The notes under the pieces were generated by a model. The model ran no database searches. It was not told where the DNA came from and was given only the letters and a program-made list of their open reading frames with translations. Shown here piece by piece: positions 1 through 8,853 of a DNA stretch of 64,000 bases. The stretch's first letter is position 1; the number at the start of each line of letters is the position of its first letter. The position numbers were made by a program, and so were the translations under genes. Origin of the DNA: Sediminibacterium sp. KACHI17 (lineage in GTDB: Bacteria > Bacteroidota > Bacteroidia > Chitinophagales > Chitinophagaceae); NCBI RefSeq assembly GCF_040362915.1, contig NZ_AP029612.1:2418001-2482000 (forward strand), in the 5' to 3' direction.

Positions 1-997
1 ACACATCTTTGGTATCTACTACGATGAAATCATCCAGTCCTTGTAGTACCAATAATTTTTCTTTGGGGGCAGATACCATACATTTAGTAGCATCAATCAC
101 AATTACGTTATCACTCGCAACGGCATTACCGAGATAATCTTTTTCCAGGTTATCATACGCGCTGTTCCAGGTACCAAGATCGCTCCAGCCGAAGGAAGAA
201 GGGATCACATAAACGTTATCTGCTTTTTCCATAATGGCTACATCGATGGAAATATTGGTACAAAGCGGGTAGATTCTTTCAATAGCTGCTTTTTCGTCAG
301 GCGTGTTCAAATTTTTCTTTTCTGTATCGAAAAGCTCGAACATCTCCGGTTGATATTGTTCGAAGGCTTTGAGTACATTTTTTACCTGCCATACAAAGAT
401 GCCGGCATTCCAAAGAAAATCGCCGCTACTGATAAAGGTTTTGGCTAATTCAAGGTTCGGTTTTTCAGTAAAGGTTTTCACTTTGTAAATACCTTCCGCC
501 ACTGTCATGCTATCATGCTGAATATAACCATAACCTGTGTTTGGATGGGTGGGAGTGATACCCAATGTTACCAATGATTTGATATGACCTACGAAATCGA
601 GTGCTTTTAAAGTGATACTGCGGAATGCCTCATTATCGAGGATCATATGATCACTTGGGGCAACTATGAGGGATGCTTCCGGATCTTTCTGAGCTAATTT
701 AAAAGAGATGTAAGCGATACAAGGAGCTGTATTTTTTCGGCTGGGTTCTGCAACAATATTCTCAATCGGGAGTTGTTTCAGCTGTTGATGAACAATAGAA
801 ACGTATTCCTCAGAAGTAACAATGAAAATATTTTCTTTTGGAATGAACGCTGCATATCGTTCATAGGTCCATTGAAGTAATGATTTGCCGGTATGTAAAA
901 TATCTAAAAACTGTTTTGGATAAGCTGTTCTGCTCATGGGCCAGAAACGACTACCGATTCCTCCCGCCATGATGGCTACATAGTGATGTTGATTCAT
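1..997 (-). CDS. manC: Mannose-1-phosphate guanylyltransferase (3' end outside window)
   Basis: Makes GDP-mannose from mannose-1-phosphate and GTP, a cytoplasmic step feeding exopolysaccharide and glycoprotein sugars. The N-terminus reads MNQHHYVAIMAGG followed by IGSRFWPMSR, the nucleotidyltransferase signature GGxGxRxWPxSR at residues 12-23. About 332 codons are present without a stop; family members run to about 355-360, so roughly 25 residues lie beyond the left edge. A second ATG six bases upstream is followed at once by TGA, so the start at 997 is preferred. No phosphomannose isomerase domain can be seen in the part present. The next gene, kdsD, is on the same strand upstream, so both could serve envelope sugar synthesis. 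Confidence 0.9.
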   Translation of the reverse strand, partial: MNQHHYVAIMAGGIGSRFWPMSRTAYPKQFLDILHTGKSLLQWTYERYAAFIPKENIFIVTSEEYVSIVHQQLKQLPIENIVAEPSRKNTAPCIAYISFKLAQKDPEASLIVAPSDHMILDNEAFRSITLKALDFVGHIKSLVTLGITPTHPNTGYGYIQHDSMTVAEGIYKVKTFTEKPNLELAKTFISSGDFLWNAGIFVWQVKNVLKAFEQYQPEMFELFDTEKKNLNTPDEKAAIERIYPLCTNISIDVAIMEKADNVYVIPSSFGWSDLGTWNSAYDNLEKDYLGNAVASDNVIVIDATKCMVSAPKEKLLVLQGLDDFIVVDTKDV

Positions 998-1105
998 TCA
1001 CATTCTTTTTAAATTCCCGAATAAACGGTGCAATATTACAGGCTTATTCAGTAACCCAACTATTTATATTTATCCTATTGTATTTACTGTCTACAGCCTC
1101 AATAC

Positions 1106-2068
1106 TTAAATAATTCCCTCTCTTACTAAATCATGTATATGTAAAATGCCAAGATACTTCTCATTTTCTGCAACCACTAACTGGCTGATGTCATGGTTTC
1201 TCATGATATCTAATGCTTCTACTGCGAGCATACCGGGGTCAATACTTTTTGGATGGGCAGTTAAAATATCTGCTGCTTTGATGGCTCCGAGTTCATTGGT
1301 TTTTTCCAGCATTCTTCGTAGATCTCCGTCAGTGATGATACCCAGCACTTTATTATTTTCATTGACCACCGCAGTTACTCCCAATCGTTTCTCAGTTATT
1401 TCTACGATCACTTGTTTGAGTGTGGCATCCGGAAGCACTTTTGGTTGTTCATTATTGGTATAAAGATCTGCCACTCTCAAATACAAACGCTTACCCAGAT
1501 TGCCGCCGGGATGGTATTTCGCAAAATCATGTCCTGAAAAACCATGTAATTCCATCAAACAAACTGCTAAAACATCACCCATCACCATTTGAGCGGTGGT
1601 ACTGCTGGTGGGAGCCAGGTTATTAGGGCATGCTTCCTGACTTACCGTCGTATTCAAGATATGATCAGAAGATTGGGCCAGAAAACTTTGCATATTGCCA
1701 ACCATACCGATCAAGGTATTGCCAAAATTCTTGATCAGGGGTACCAATACCTTGATTTCAGGGCTTTCGCCGCTTTTACTGATCAGCATCACGATATCTT
1801 CTCGTTGGATCATGCCCAGATCCCCATGAATAGCGTCAGCGGCATGCATGAATAAAGAAGGGGTACCGGTAGAATTAAGGGTGGCAACGATCTTTTGCGC
1901 AACGATCGCACTTTTTCCAATACCACTGATCACGATTCGTCCTTTGCAGGCGGCTAACTCATGAATCGTCTTTTCAAAAGAATCGTCAATAAATACCGAT
2001 AATTCGGCAACAGAAGCTGCTTCTAGCTTAATCGTTGTAAGGGCTGTTTCTAGGATCGTTTTTTTCAT
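1106..2068 (-). CDS. kdsD: Arabinose-5-phosphate isomerase, KpsF/GutQ family
   Basis: Interconverts ribulose-5-phosphate and arabinose-5-phosphate, the first step to Kdo of lipopolysaccharide. The 320-residue protein has a SIS sugar-isomerase domain (about 30-165, with GIGKSAIVAQKI and a SKSGESPE phosphate loop) and two CBS domains (about 200-255 and 265-320), the usual full-length order. The reading frame extends three codons further to a TTG, but that TTG lies inside a -7 box TACCTTTG (2075-2082), so the ATG at 2068 is chosen and the mRNA must be almost leaderless. It lies upstream of manC on the same strand with a 108-base gap. Confidence 0.92.
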   Translation of the reverse strand: MKKTILETALTTIKLEAASVAELSVFIDDSFEKTIHELAACKGRIVISGIGKSAIVAQKIVATLNSTGTPSLFMHAADAIHGDLGMIQREDIVMLISKSGESPEIKVLVPLIKNFGNTLIGMVGNMQSFLAQSSDHILNTTVSQEACPNNLAPTSSTTAQMVMGDVLAVCLMELHGFSGHDFAKYHPGGNLGKRLYLRVADLYTNNEQPKVLPDATLKQVIVEITEKRLGVTAVVNENNKVLGIITDGDLRRMLEKTNELGAIKAADILTAHPKSIDPGMLAVEALDIMRNHDISQLVVAENEKYLGILHIHDLVREGII

Positions 2069-2074
2069 GCTGCA

Positions 2075-2082
2075 CAAAGGTA
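2075..2082 (-). promoter_or_regulatory. Promoter -7 box before kdsD
   Basis: On the minus strand this reads TACCTTTG, matching the Bacteroidota consensus TAnnTTTG. It sits seven bases before the chosen ATG and rules out the upstream TTG start. No clear -33 TTG was recognised. Confidence 0.55.
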
Positions 2083-2302
2083 AACTTTAACAGCAAAGTG
2101 TGTGTAATCATCCTATTCTTCGTTAACTTCGCCGTCCTTTTGAAAAAGCAGGCTGCTGACTCAAAAGTGCACCTACAACCGGTTCCGCCGGAAACACTTC
2201 CTCTGCGCCAATTGGCAAATTTTAAGTGAAAATTCCGGGAAAAAGAGGTATCTTATATAATTCTAACCGGCTCCGCAGGTGCGGAAAACCTATCGTAAAT
2301 AC

Positions 2303-4600
2303 ATGGCAACAAATACAAAGAAAACCCCGGCGAAAAAAGCAACGGTGAAAGAGAGACCCCTTATTAAGGTCGGGAAGAGAACAGGTCCTGTAGCGCTAAA
2401 AGGAAGTCAATACGATATTCATGGCGCCTTGGAAACCTATTTCGGATTCCGAGAGTTCAAAGGAACCCAGGAAAAATCGATCAGAAGTCTGCTAAGCGGA
2501 CAAGATACTTTTGTTATCATGCCAACCGGTGGCGGAAAGAGTCTGTGTTATCAGCTCCCGGCGATGATCCTTGATGGTTGTGCCATCATTGTTTCTCCAC
2601 TGATCGCACTCATGAAAAATCAGGTAGATCTGGTGAGAGGGTATAGTGAAAAAGATGATGTGGCCCATTTCCTGAATTCATCGCTTAATAAAGGACAGAT
2701 CAAAGCGGTAAAAGAAGATCTTGATAGCGGGAAGACCAAATTATTATATGTAGCTCCCGAAACGCTTACCAAACAGGAAAACCTGGAATATTTCCGCGAT
2801 CTCAAAATTTCTTTCTTTGCTGTTGATGAAGCACACTGTATCTCGGAATGGGGACATGACTTCAGACCTGAATACCGTCGCTTGAGAGAGATGATGGATA
2901 TCATCAATCCGGATGTTCCGGTTATTGCATTGACTGCAACAGCAACACCTAAAGTACAAAGTGATATTGTAAAGAATCTGGGGTTACGTGATCCGAATAT
3001 TTTGATCTCATCTTTCAATCGTACGAATCTGTATTATGAGATCCAACCTAAGATCAAAAAAGACCAGACGGTAAAACATATTGTAAAGTTCATTAGTCAG
3101 CATAAAGGAAAGAGCGGTATCATTTATACACTGAACCGTAAAACAACAGAAGAGCTGGCTGAATTATTGGTGGCGAATAATATCAAAGCCGTAGCTTATC
3201 ATGCCGGCCTTGATCAGAAACTTCGAGCAGAAAGACAAGATCAGTTTTTGAATGAAGATGTTCAAGTGATCGTTGCTACAATTGCATTTGGAATGGGGAT
3301 TGATAAACCGGATATCCGTTTTGTGATCCATTTCAATATTCCAAAATCGATTGAAAATTATTATCAGGAAACAGGTCGCGCAGGTAGAGATGGATTGGAA
3401 GGTATCTGTGTGCTGTACTATTCACACAAAGATGTGGCAAAGCTTGAACACCTGATGCGTGATAAACCATTGAGTGAAAGAGAAGTAGGTGGACAACTCA
3501 TTGATGAAACAGTAGCTTATGCTGAAAGCTCTGTTTGTAGAAGAAAGATATTGTTGCACTACTTTGGAGAAACATGGGAAGAAAAGAATTGCGGCAACTG
3601 CGATAACTGCCGTAATCCGAAAGAAAAGATCGAAGTGAAGGAAGAAGTGGTGCAGGTGTTAAAAACCATTCAGGCATTGGATGAGAGATTTGTGACCGAC
3701 TATGTGATCAATGTACTGATCGGAAAACTGACCCCACAGATCGGCATGTTCAGACATGATCAATTGGAAGTGTTTGGTATCGGAAAAGATAAAGAGTTGC
3801 ATTTGTGGAATAGTCTGATCAGACAAATGATGTTGGAGAACCTGATCAGAAAAGATATTGAAGAGTATGGCTTACTAAAGATCACAGAGAAAGGGGAGAA
3901 GTTTTTGAAAAAACCCGCATCCTTCAAAATTGTATTGAACAATTTATTTGAAGATGCCAATGCAGATGATGAAGAAGGTGATAGTGGAGCACAAACCGGT
4001 GCGGCGGCAGATGATAAACTCTTTGAAATGTTGAAAGAGTTGCGTCAAAAAGAAGCCAAGAAAAAGAACCTGCCTCCATTTGTGATCTTCCTGGAAACTT
4101 CCTTGCAGGATATGGCTACACTCTATCCTACTACTTTACAGGAATTGGAGAAATGTCAGGGTGTGAGTAAGGGTAAGGCTTTGAAATATGGTAAGCCATT
4201 TGTAGAAATGGTAGCTAAGTATGTAGAAGAAAATGAGATAGAGAAGCCGGATGATTTTGTGATGAAGAGTGTGGCGAATAAGGCTAATAATAAGATCTAT
4301 ATCATTCAGAATGTAGATAAGAAAATTCCTTTGGAAACCATCGCAAGAAATAAAAGTCTGCGTTTGGATGAGTTACTGGAAGAAATGGAAACCATTGCAG
4401 CCAGTGGAACCAAGCTGAACCTGGATTACGCGATCGATGAATGGTTAGATGCATATGATCAGGAAGAGATCATCGAATATTTTAAGAACTGTGAAACATC
4501 TTCACTCCAAATAGCACAACAGGAACTCAGCGACAATGACTACACCTGGGAACAGCTGAAGATCATGCGGATCAAGTTTTTGAGTGTGTATGGGAACTAG
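2303..4600 (+). CDS. recQ: ATP-dependent DNA helicase RecQ
   Basis: 3'-5' DNA helicase of recombination and fork repair. Walker A is MPTGGGKS, motif II is DEAH within [26 protein letters not shown] sequence, and motif VI is [10 protein letters not shown]. The RQC zinc module follows ([10 protein letters not shown] then CGNCDNC) and an HRDC-like domain lies near the C-terminus ([20 protein letters not shown]). At 765 residues it is longer than E. coli RecQ (about 610); the extra part is an acidic linker and a C-terminal helical extension after HRDC, as is common in Bacteroidota. The frame is open to a GTG at 2279, but the ATG eight codons later begins the Lys-rich tail [12 protein letters not shown] and is the better start. 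Confidence 0.95.
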   Translation: MATNTKKTPAKKATVKERPLIKVGKRTGPVALKGSQYDIHGALETYFGFREFKGTQEKSIRSLLSGQDTFVIMPTGGGKSLCYQLPAMILDGCAIIVSPLIALMKNQVDLVRGYSEKDDVAHFLNSSLNKGQIKAVKEDLDSGKTKLLYVAPETLTKQENLEYFRDLKISFFAVDEAHCISEWGHDFRPEYRRLREMMDIINPDVPVIALTATATPKVQSDIVKNLGLRDPNILISSFNRTNLYYEIQPKIKKDQTVKHIVKFISQHKGKSGIIYTLNRKTTEELAELLVANNIKAVAYHAGLDQKLRAERQDQFLNEDVQVIVATIAFGMGIDKPDIRFVIHFNIPKSIENYYQETGRAGRDGLEGICVLYYSHKDVAKLEHLMRDKPLSEREVGGQLIDETVAYAESSVCRRKILLHYFGETWEEKNCGNCDNCRNPKEKIEVKEEVVQVLKTIQALDERFVTDYVINVLIGKLTPQIGMFRHDQLEVFGIGKDKELHLWNSLIRQMMLENLIRKDIEEYGLLKITEKGEKFLKKPASFKIVLNNLFEDANADDEEGDSGAQTGAAADDKLFEMLKELRQKEAKKKNLPPFVIFLETSLQDMATLYPTTLQELEKCQGVSKGKALKYGKPFVEMVAKYVEENEIEKPDDFVMKSVANKANNKIYIIQNVDKKIPLETIARNKSLRLDELLEEMETIAASGTKLNLDYAIDEWLDAYDQEEIIEYFKNCETSSLQIAQQELSDNDYTWEQLKIMRIKFLSVYGN

Positions 4601-4616
4601 GGAGTGGGGGAGTAGT

Positions 4617-4680
4617 GAATAGTGAGTAGTCAGTAGTGAGGCTTAATCCATCTGCTGACCACTCACTACTCACTAAAAAA
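4617..4680. repeat. Word-iterating intergenic hairpin (AGTAGTGA words)
   Basis: Sixteen bases after the recQ stop. One arm iterates GTAGTGA-like words, the other its complement; AGTGAGTAGT at 4621-4630 pairs exactly with ACTACTCACT at 4665-4674. An A-run follows. One of a class described in the findings; it could end transcripts or mark the intergenic space. Confidence 0.7.
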
Positions 4681-4706
4681 GCCATCCGCACTTCAATGCA
4701 CATTTC

Positions 4707-5444
4707 ATGCTAAAGAAATCTCTATTCACAATAGTTGTATTGCTCATTGCGCATTTTGTTTTTGCTCAATCTCATCAGCTAAGTGTGTTGAGTTATAATA
4801 TCCGTAATGGAAAGGGTTTAGATAATATAACGAGTTATCAACGTATTGCAGATGTGTTACTCAGCGCTAAAGCAGATGTCATTGCTTTACAGGAATTGGA
4901 TAGTGTTACACAACGAAGTAAGCAGGAAGATGTACTCAAGAATTTATCTCAGCTCACAGGCATGCATGCAGTGTATGCGCCGGCCATTGATTTTAATGGA
5001 GGAAAATATGGAGTAGGTGTTTTGTCCAAAGAAAAACCACGGTCATTCCGCTATCTATCTTTACCCGGACGCGAAGAAAAAAGAGTATTGCTGTTAGTGG
5101 AATTTGAAGAATATTTTTTTCTCTGCACACATTTATCACTTACAGAAGAAGATAGGATGGCATCATTGCGTATCATCTCTCAAGAAACAGAACGATTACA
5201 AAAGCCTGTGATACTGGCCGGGGATTTGAATGATCATCCAACATCAGTTTTTATGCGGTCCTTACAACAGCAATGGAAACTGTTAAGTGTAGAAGCCAAT
5301 AGTTTTCCGGCTGATCGTCCGGATCGTTGTATCGACTATATTCTTACCCGCAAACAGGATCCCTTCAAAGTAAGATCGGCGATCTTAATGGAAGAGCCGA
5401 TAGCATCTGATCATCGTCCGGTGTTAGTAACGTTAGATTGGTGA
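4707..5444 (+). CDS. Exported endonuclease/exonuclease/phosphatase family protein
   Basis: 245 residues with a signal peptide (LLIAHFVFAQ, cleavage near residue 21) and the EEP fold: LSYNIRNG, the metal-binding Glu in ALQELD, LAGDLNDHP, and the terminal SDHRPVL. These are the catalytic Asn, Glu, Asp and His positions of DNase I-like phosphodiesterases. The substrate may be nucleic acid, a phospholipid or a sugar phosphate; the sequence does not decide. The size is minimal for the fold. The signal peptide places it in the periplasm or outside the cell. It stands alone between the recQ hairpin and the small gene pair. Confidence 0.85.
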   Translation: MLKKSLFTIVVLLIAHFVFAQSHQLSVLSYNIRNGKGLDNITSYQRIADVLLSAKADVIALQELDSVTQRSKQEDVLKNLSQLTGMHAVYAPAIDFNGGKYGVGVLSKEKPRSFRYLSLPGREEKRVLLLVEFEEYFFLCTHLSLTEEDRMASLRIISQETERLQKPVILAGDLNDHPTSVFMRSLQQQWKLLSVEANSFPADRPDRCIDYILTRKQDPFKVRSAILMEEPIASDHRPVLVTLDW

Positions 5445-5559
5445 GAGGTTTGATCAGAAACCAGACTCAATCACGTATAAATACTGTAGATCATTACTTG
5501 ATTCTTGCCCTTTTGTTCTTGTAGCCTTCTCTCATTTTATCTTCCCTTTTTTATGTTTT

Positions 5560-5847
5560 GTGGGAACAGAAAACGCCAGTATAAAAATTCGAAACAGAAA
5601 AGTAGAGTTGAAACTGACTTTTGAGTATGCGGATCATATCATGCATAATTTCATGTATTATAATCCACCTCACGATGTTTGTTTCCTCGATATACAGCGA
5701 ATTGCAAAGACTGCTGTGTATCAGAAGGAGCATGGTAGAATCTGGAGTGGAGCGGCTCATTTTAATGGTAAAAAGTATAGAGTTATCATTATTTTAACAG
5801 CTAAATTTGCAATAGTAAAAACCTGTTATTACTATAAACATGCCTAA
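5560..5847 (+). CDS. Small unknown protein, first gene of a TA-like pair
   Basis: 95 residues with a GTG start; no ATG is available in this frame. The body runs from a Lys-rich beta strand (RKVELKLTFEYADHI) to a C-terminal hydrophobic strand pair (KKYRVIIILTAKFAIVKTCYYYKH). That layout, with a small basic alpha/beta protein ending in a strand just before its partner, recalls the RelE/BrnT/DUF4258 toxins, but no family motif is certain. Its last 8 bases overlap the next gene, which means translational coupling. Function unknown; a toxin role is inference from architecture only. Confidence 0.55.
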   Translation: MGTENASIKIRNRKVELKLTFEYADHIMHNFMYYNPPHDVCFLDIQRIAKTAVYQKEHGRIWSGAAHFNGKKYRVIIILTAKFAIVKTCYYYKHA

Positions 5848-6043
5848 ACAAAAGAGATTCATACCGTCACAAAATGAGTATGTTATCGGACTATTCGGCG
5901 AAAAATATCCGAAGGATTTTCGCTATAAAATTTCAACAGAATGGGAATTGGCAGAAGTAAAATGGTTGATCAGTGAAGGTGATTTTGAGAGTATTGAAGA
6001 TTATGAGCTATCAACAACTAGACTATTGTTGAATCAGTCATAG
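5840..6043 (+). CDS. Small unknown protein, second gene of a TA-like pair
   Basis: 67 residues, overlapping the gene before it by 8 bases. The N-terminus is basic (MPKQKRFIPSQNEY), the middle is helical and acidic (ELAEVKWLISEGDFESIEDYELS). No family was recognised. If the upstream gene is a toxin, this acidic short protein would be the antitoxin, in the toxin-first order seen in HigBA or BrnTA. No ribosome-binding site is needed in the overlap. Confidence 0.55.
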   Translation: MPKQKRFIPSQNEYVIGLFGEKYPKDFRYKISTEWELAEVKWLISEGDFESIEDYELSTTRLLLNQS

Positions 6044-6053
6044 GTAAAATTTT

Positions 6054-6120
6054 ATTGCCACTGAAAACACAGCATTCCACAGAAACTTTTTCAGTGCTTC
6101 TCTGTGCCTTCAGTGGCAAT
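6054..6120. repeat. Intergenic hairpin with 12-bp perfect arms
   Basis: ATTGCCACTGAA at 6054-6065 is the exact reverse complement of the sequence at 6109-6120; a second inner pair (ACAG...CTGT) extends it. The words CACTGAAAACACAG and TCTGTGCCTTCAGTG repeat similar text. Belongs to the word-iterating class described in the findings. Confidence 0.65.
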
Positions 6121-6246
6121 CTGGTTTTCTAACATTATAGTAGTATTAAAATTTTACGGATGCTGCTCTATTTATGCAGCACTGGCACCAAATTTGGTGT
6201 CAAATAGGTACATCCCCCTGAGTATTTATTTCGTTTATTGTAAAAA

Positions 6247-6253
6247 AGGAGGG
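6247..6253 (+). promoter_or_regulatory. Strong Shine-Dalgarno site deciding a start
   Basis: AAGGAGGG is placed three bases before the ATG at 6257. Such a site is rare in this window and supports the internal ATG over the upstream open frame that begins at 6104. Confidence 0.7.
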
Positions 6254-6256
6254 TTT

Positions 6257-6511
6257 ATGTACATCAAGAGTCTACAACCAAATATCATTGAAAATGACAG
6301 CTACCTTACGGTAATGTCGGAACGTACCGGAAATCTGGTATTGAAAGTACTTGATGTAGAAGGTCATATGGCCAAAACTGTTGTGGCAGATGTAGCAGAA
6401 GGCTTACAACAACTTGCTTTAAATCTTAGCGATCTGGGTAGCGGTAATTATATCCTGAATGCATTCAATGGCGATGTATTCATCAAAGCCATCCGGTTCA
6501 TCAAACAATAA
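6257..6511 (+). CDS. Free-standing sorting-domain-like protein
   Basis: 84 residues that resemble one type A C-terminal sorting domain of the type IX secretion system: an opening LQPNIIEND, the beta-strand GNLVLKVLDVEG, a MAKTVVAD turn, the LALNLSDLGSGNYIL core and a closing IKAIRFIKQ. In known cargo this domain ends a large secreted protein after a signal peptide; here nothing precedes it and there is no signal peptide. The frame extends upstream to 6104, but that part is not protein-like and starts inside a hairpin. The strong Shine-Dalgarno site shows it is translated as is. It could be a cytoplasmic protein with this fold or the remnant of a cargo gene. Confidence 0.65.
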   Translation: MYIKSLQPNIIENDSYLTVMSERTGNLVLKVLDVEGHMAKTVVADVAEGLQQLALNLSDLGSGNYILNAFNGDVFIKAIRFIKQ

Positions 6512-6533
6512 AGCTTTACTCTTTGCGATAAAT

Positions 6534-6564
6534 GGGGCTCCAATTATGGGGTCCCTTTCTTTTT
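6534..6564 (+). terminator. Terminator after the sorting-domain-like gene
   Basis: GGGGCTCC, a six-base loop and GGGGTCCC form an eight-pair RNA stem with two G-U pairs, followed by TTTCTTTTT. The stop codon of the opposing DUF3089 gene falls inside it. Confidence 0.6.
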
Positions 6565-7587
6565 ATAGGCTTCTGTCCGTTGTTTTACATTTTCTCGAAC
6601 ACTCAGATAGTACAGGTTGAAATCACCGACATGATAATTTTTTGTCGTAAAAAATATATTGCCAAAAAAGCGAGGCTTGCTGGTCCATAGCACACCATCT
6701 GCAGTTCTTGCAGCGGCTACTTTCTTTACGATGCTATTGAATCCTGTAACAATCCCACCTTTATTTTCTTTTCTCTCAGCAACCGTATCCGCGTTGCTCC
6801 AGGTCAATGGATTGGTAACTACAGCATGATAATTTTCTTTCAATACATAATCGGGCTTATATCCTTCTTTATAGGTTCTCCAACTCAATAAACATCCTGT
6901 TTGATCAGGCGTGCGACACGGTTGAATGGAGTTGAACCAATCAGGCTCTACAGGGATACCCACTAAATAAGCAGCTACCAGTTTTGACTGAAGATTTTTT
7001 CCGTCAAAAAATTCTTTTACCAATCTTTTGCTATGTGTGGTACCCTGACTATGCGATGCGATGATGATGGGTCGGCCTTGATTGTATGTTTCCAGATAAG
7101 TGATAAAAGCTGCTTTGACATCAGCATAAGCAAGTTCAAACGCTTGTAAAGCGGCCACTGTATCAGCGGAAGACACAGGGAAATAAGCACTCAAATTGGC
7201 TTGTCGATACCTGGGCGCAAAAACCCTCCCCACTTCATTAAAGATGCTGGCTTGAAAAAGAATGGTACTATAATCTGTTTTTGCGGTTAGTAAAGCATCA
7301 CTCAAAGAGGCATTCCAGCCGAATGGACGTTGATTATCTGTATATGTAGTTGGATGAATAAAGAATACATCCACAGAAGAATCTGGTTGATAATTTTTGC
7401 GTAAAGGTTTTGGAATGCTATCGGATGGATCCTGTTTATATGGATGTGCCGCCCAGAAATTCAGATCTGTATAATCAGGTGTATTCACCGATGCAGAAAA
7501 CTGATATTGAGAGGCGTATTTATGATAGCCATTACTGCAACCTGCCAACAGCAGTATACAAGAGCAGCGCCAAAGTATTCCTTTCAT
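6544..7587 (-). CDS. DUF3089 lipoprotein, alpha/beta-hydrolase fold
   Basis: 347 residues. The N-terminus ILLLAGCSNG is a lipobox, so it is anchored to a membrane after cleavage before Cys. DUF3089 features include DVFFIHPTTY and the nucleophile elbow ASHSQGTTH (G/SxSxG), with YLVGIPV after it. The family is thought to be hydrolytic, but the substrate is not known. It converges with the sorting-domain-like gene and diverges from the 2OG oxygenase gene. Confidence 0.82.
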   Translation of the reverse strand: MKGILWRCSCILLLAGCSNGYHKYASQYQFSASVNTPDYTDLNFWAAHPYKQDPSDSIPKPLRKNYQPDSSVDVFFIHPTTYTDNQRPFGWNASLSDALLTAKTDYSTILFQASIFNEVGRVFAPRYRQANLSAYFPVSSADTVAALQAFELAYADVKAAFITYLETYNQGRPIIIASHSQGTTHSKRLVKEFFDGKNLQSKLVAAYLVGIPVEPDWFNSIQPCRTPDQTGCLLSWRTYKEGYKPDYVLKENYHAVVTNPLTWSNADTVAERKENKGGIVTGFNSIVKKVAAARTADGVLWTSKPRFFGNIFFTTKNYHVGDFNLYYLSVRENVKQRTEAYKKKGTP

Positions 7588-7649
7588 ATCCTAAAGTTGA
7601 TAAAAATACTTGAAACTCTCTCTTATCAACAGATGTAAGGAAATCAATG

Positions 7650-7657
7650 TAGTTTTG
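7650..7657 (+). promoter_or_regulatory. Promoter -7 box before the 2OG oxygenase gene
   Basis: TAGTTTTG matches TAnnTTTG. It predicts a leader of about 50 bases before the ATG at 7715 and places the upstream part of the long open frame (from 7610) outside the message. Confidence 0.5.
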
Positions 7658-7714
7658 TACTTTTCCAAACGGTTCTCGAAAACCGTTGCTATTATTCATC
7701 TTAAATTGATTGTT

Positions 7715-8659
7715 ATGGCCATACCAGTAGTCGATCTCGCAGAATTTTTAAGCGGAGATCCATCCCGTAAATCAGCTTTTGTACAGCAACTCGGAAAAGC
7801 CTATGAAGAAGTAGGTTTTGTTGCAGTAAAAAATCATGGCATTCCCGATCAGCTGATCGCCGAACAATATGAATATGTACAGCAATTTTTTGCATTGCCC
7901 CTGGAGAAAAAATTACAGTATGAGATACCGGGTTTGGCCGGACAAAGAGGCTATACCAGTTTTGGGCGTGAGCATGCAAAAGGTAGTGAAGCTCCGGATC
8001 TGAAAGAATTTTTTCAGTACGGACAAACCGTTGAAAATGGAGATCCTATCAAAAGTGAATATCCGGATAATGTTGTGGTGAAAGAAGTTGAGCAGTTGAA
8101 TAAAACATTATTCAATGCCTATCGAAATTTTGAAAAAAGCGGACGCGCATTATTACAGGCAATTGCTTTGTATTTAGGTTTAGATGAAAACTATTTTGAT
8201 GCGCATATTGAAAACGGAAACTCTATTCTTCGTTGTATTCATTATCCGCCGATCACCAGCGAACCCAAAAGTGCAATTCGTGCAGAGCAGCATGAAGATA
8301 TCAACCTGATTACATTATTGGTGGGTGCTTCTGCTGATGGTTTACAGATCCTTACCAAACAAGGCGAGTGGGTGAATGTAACATCACTGCCTGAACAGAT
8401 CGTAGTAAATGTGGGTGATATGTTACAACGTCTTACCAACAACAAATTACGCAGTACGACACACCGTGTGGTAAATCCACCAAGAGAACATTGGCATACC
8501 AGTCGCTTTTCCATGCCTTTCTTCCTTCATCCAAGAAGTGAAATGAGTCTGGCATGTTTGGAAAGCTGTATCGACGCAACTCACCCGAAAGCATATCCCG
8601 ATGCAACAGCAGGAGAATATCTGGATGAAAGATTGAGAGAGATTGGATTGAAAAAATAA
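7715..8659 (+). CDS. Isopenicillin N synthase-like 2OG-Fe(II) dioxygenase
   Basis: 314 residues. The family's N-terminal DIOX_N region (IPVVDLAEFL, GFVAVKNHGIP) precedes the double-stranded beta helix. The iron ligands are His193 and Asp195 (QHEDINLITLL) and His250 (STTHRVVNPP); Arg264 and Ser266 (SRFSMPFFLHP) bind 2-oxoglutarate. All key residues are kept, so an active enzyme is expected, but the substrate is unknown. The frame is open from 7610, yet the family homology starts at MAIPVVD and the promoter box lies between. Confidence 0.88.
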   Translation: MAIPVVDLAEFLSGDPSRKSAFVQQLGKAYEEVGFVAVKNHGIPDQLIAEQYEYVQQFFALPLEKKLQYEIPGLAGQRGYTSFGREHAKGSEAPDLKEFFQYGQTVENGDPIKSEYPDNVVVKEVEQLNKTLFNAYRNFEKSGRALLQAIALYLGLDENYFDAHIENGNSILRCIHYPPITSEPKSAIRAEQHEDINLITLLVGASADGLQILTKQGEWVNVTSLPEQIVVNVGDMLQRLTNNKLRSTTHRVVNPPREHWHTSRFSMPFFLHPRSEMSLACLESCIDATHPKAYPDATAGEYLDERLREIGLKK

Positions 8660-8674
8660 GTGGTACTGGGTGTT

Positions 8675-8762
8675 AAGCCACAAGCTATAAGCTTCAAGCT
8701 ACAAGGAATTCTGAAATTTATTTCTTGATACTCCCTTGTGGCTTGCAGCTTGTAGCTTGCAG
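8675..8762. repeat. Word-iterating intergenic hairpin (AGCTACAAG words)
   Basis: The left arm iterates CAAGCT-like words ending in CTACAAGG; the right arm starts CCTTGTGGCTTGCAGC and iterates the complement. The same words recur without perfect pairing at about 10117-10150 and in the hairpin at 23720-23812. Confidence 0.7.
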
Positions 8763-8853
8763 CACATCCCTTACAACCCTTCACCAACATCGATTTTCAT
8801 AAGTTTCAGGGATTTCAGTAATTTTCAAGTTCAATCATTTCCTGTATTAACCC

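Noticed and set aside
1146..1855. Plus-strand open frames opposite kdsD
   Set aside because: Shadows of the coding strand of kdsD; no start signal and no recognisable protein.
6104..6256. 51-residue N-terminal extension of the sorting-domain-like protein
   Set aside because: Begins inside a hairpin, is not protein-like, and a strong Shine-Dalgarno site serves the internal ATG.
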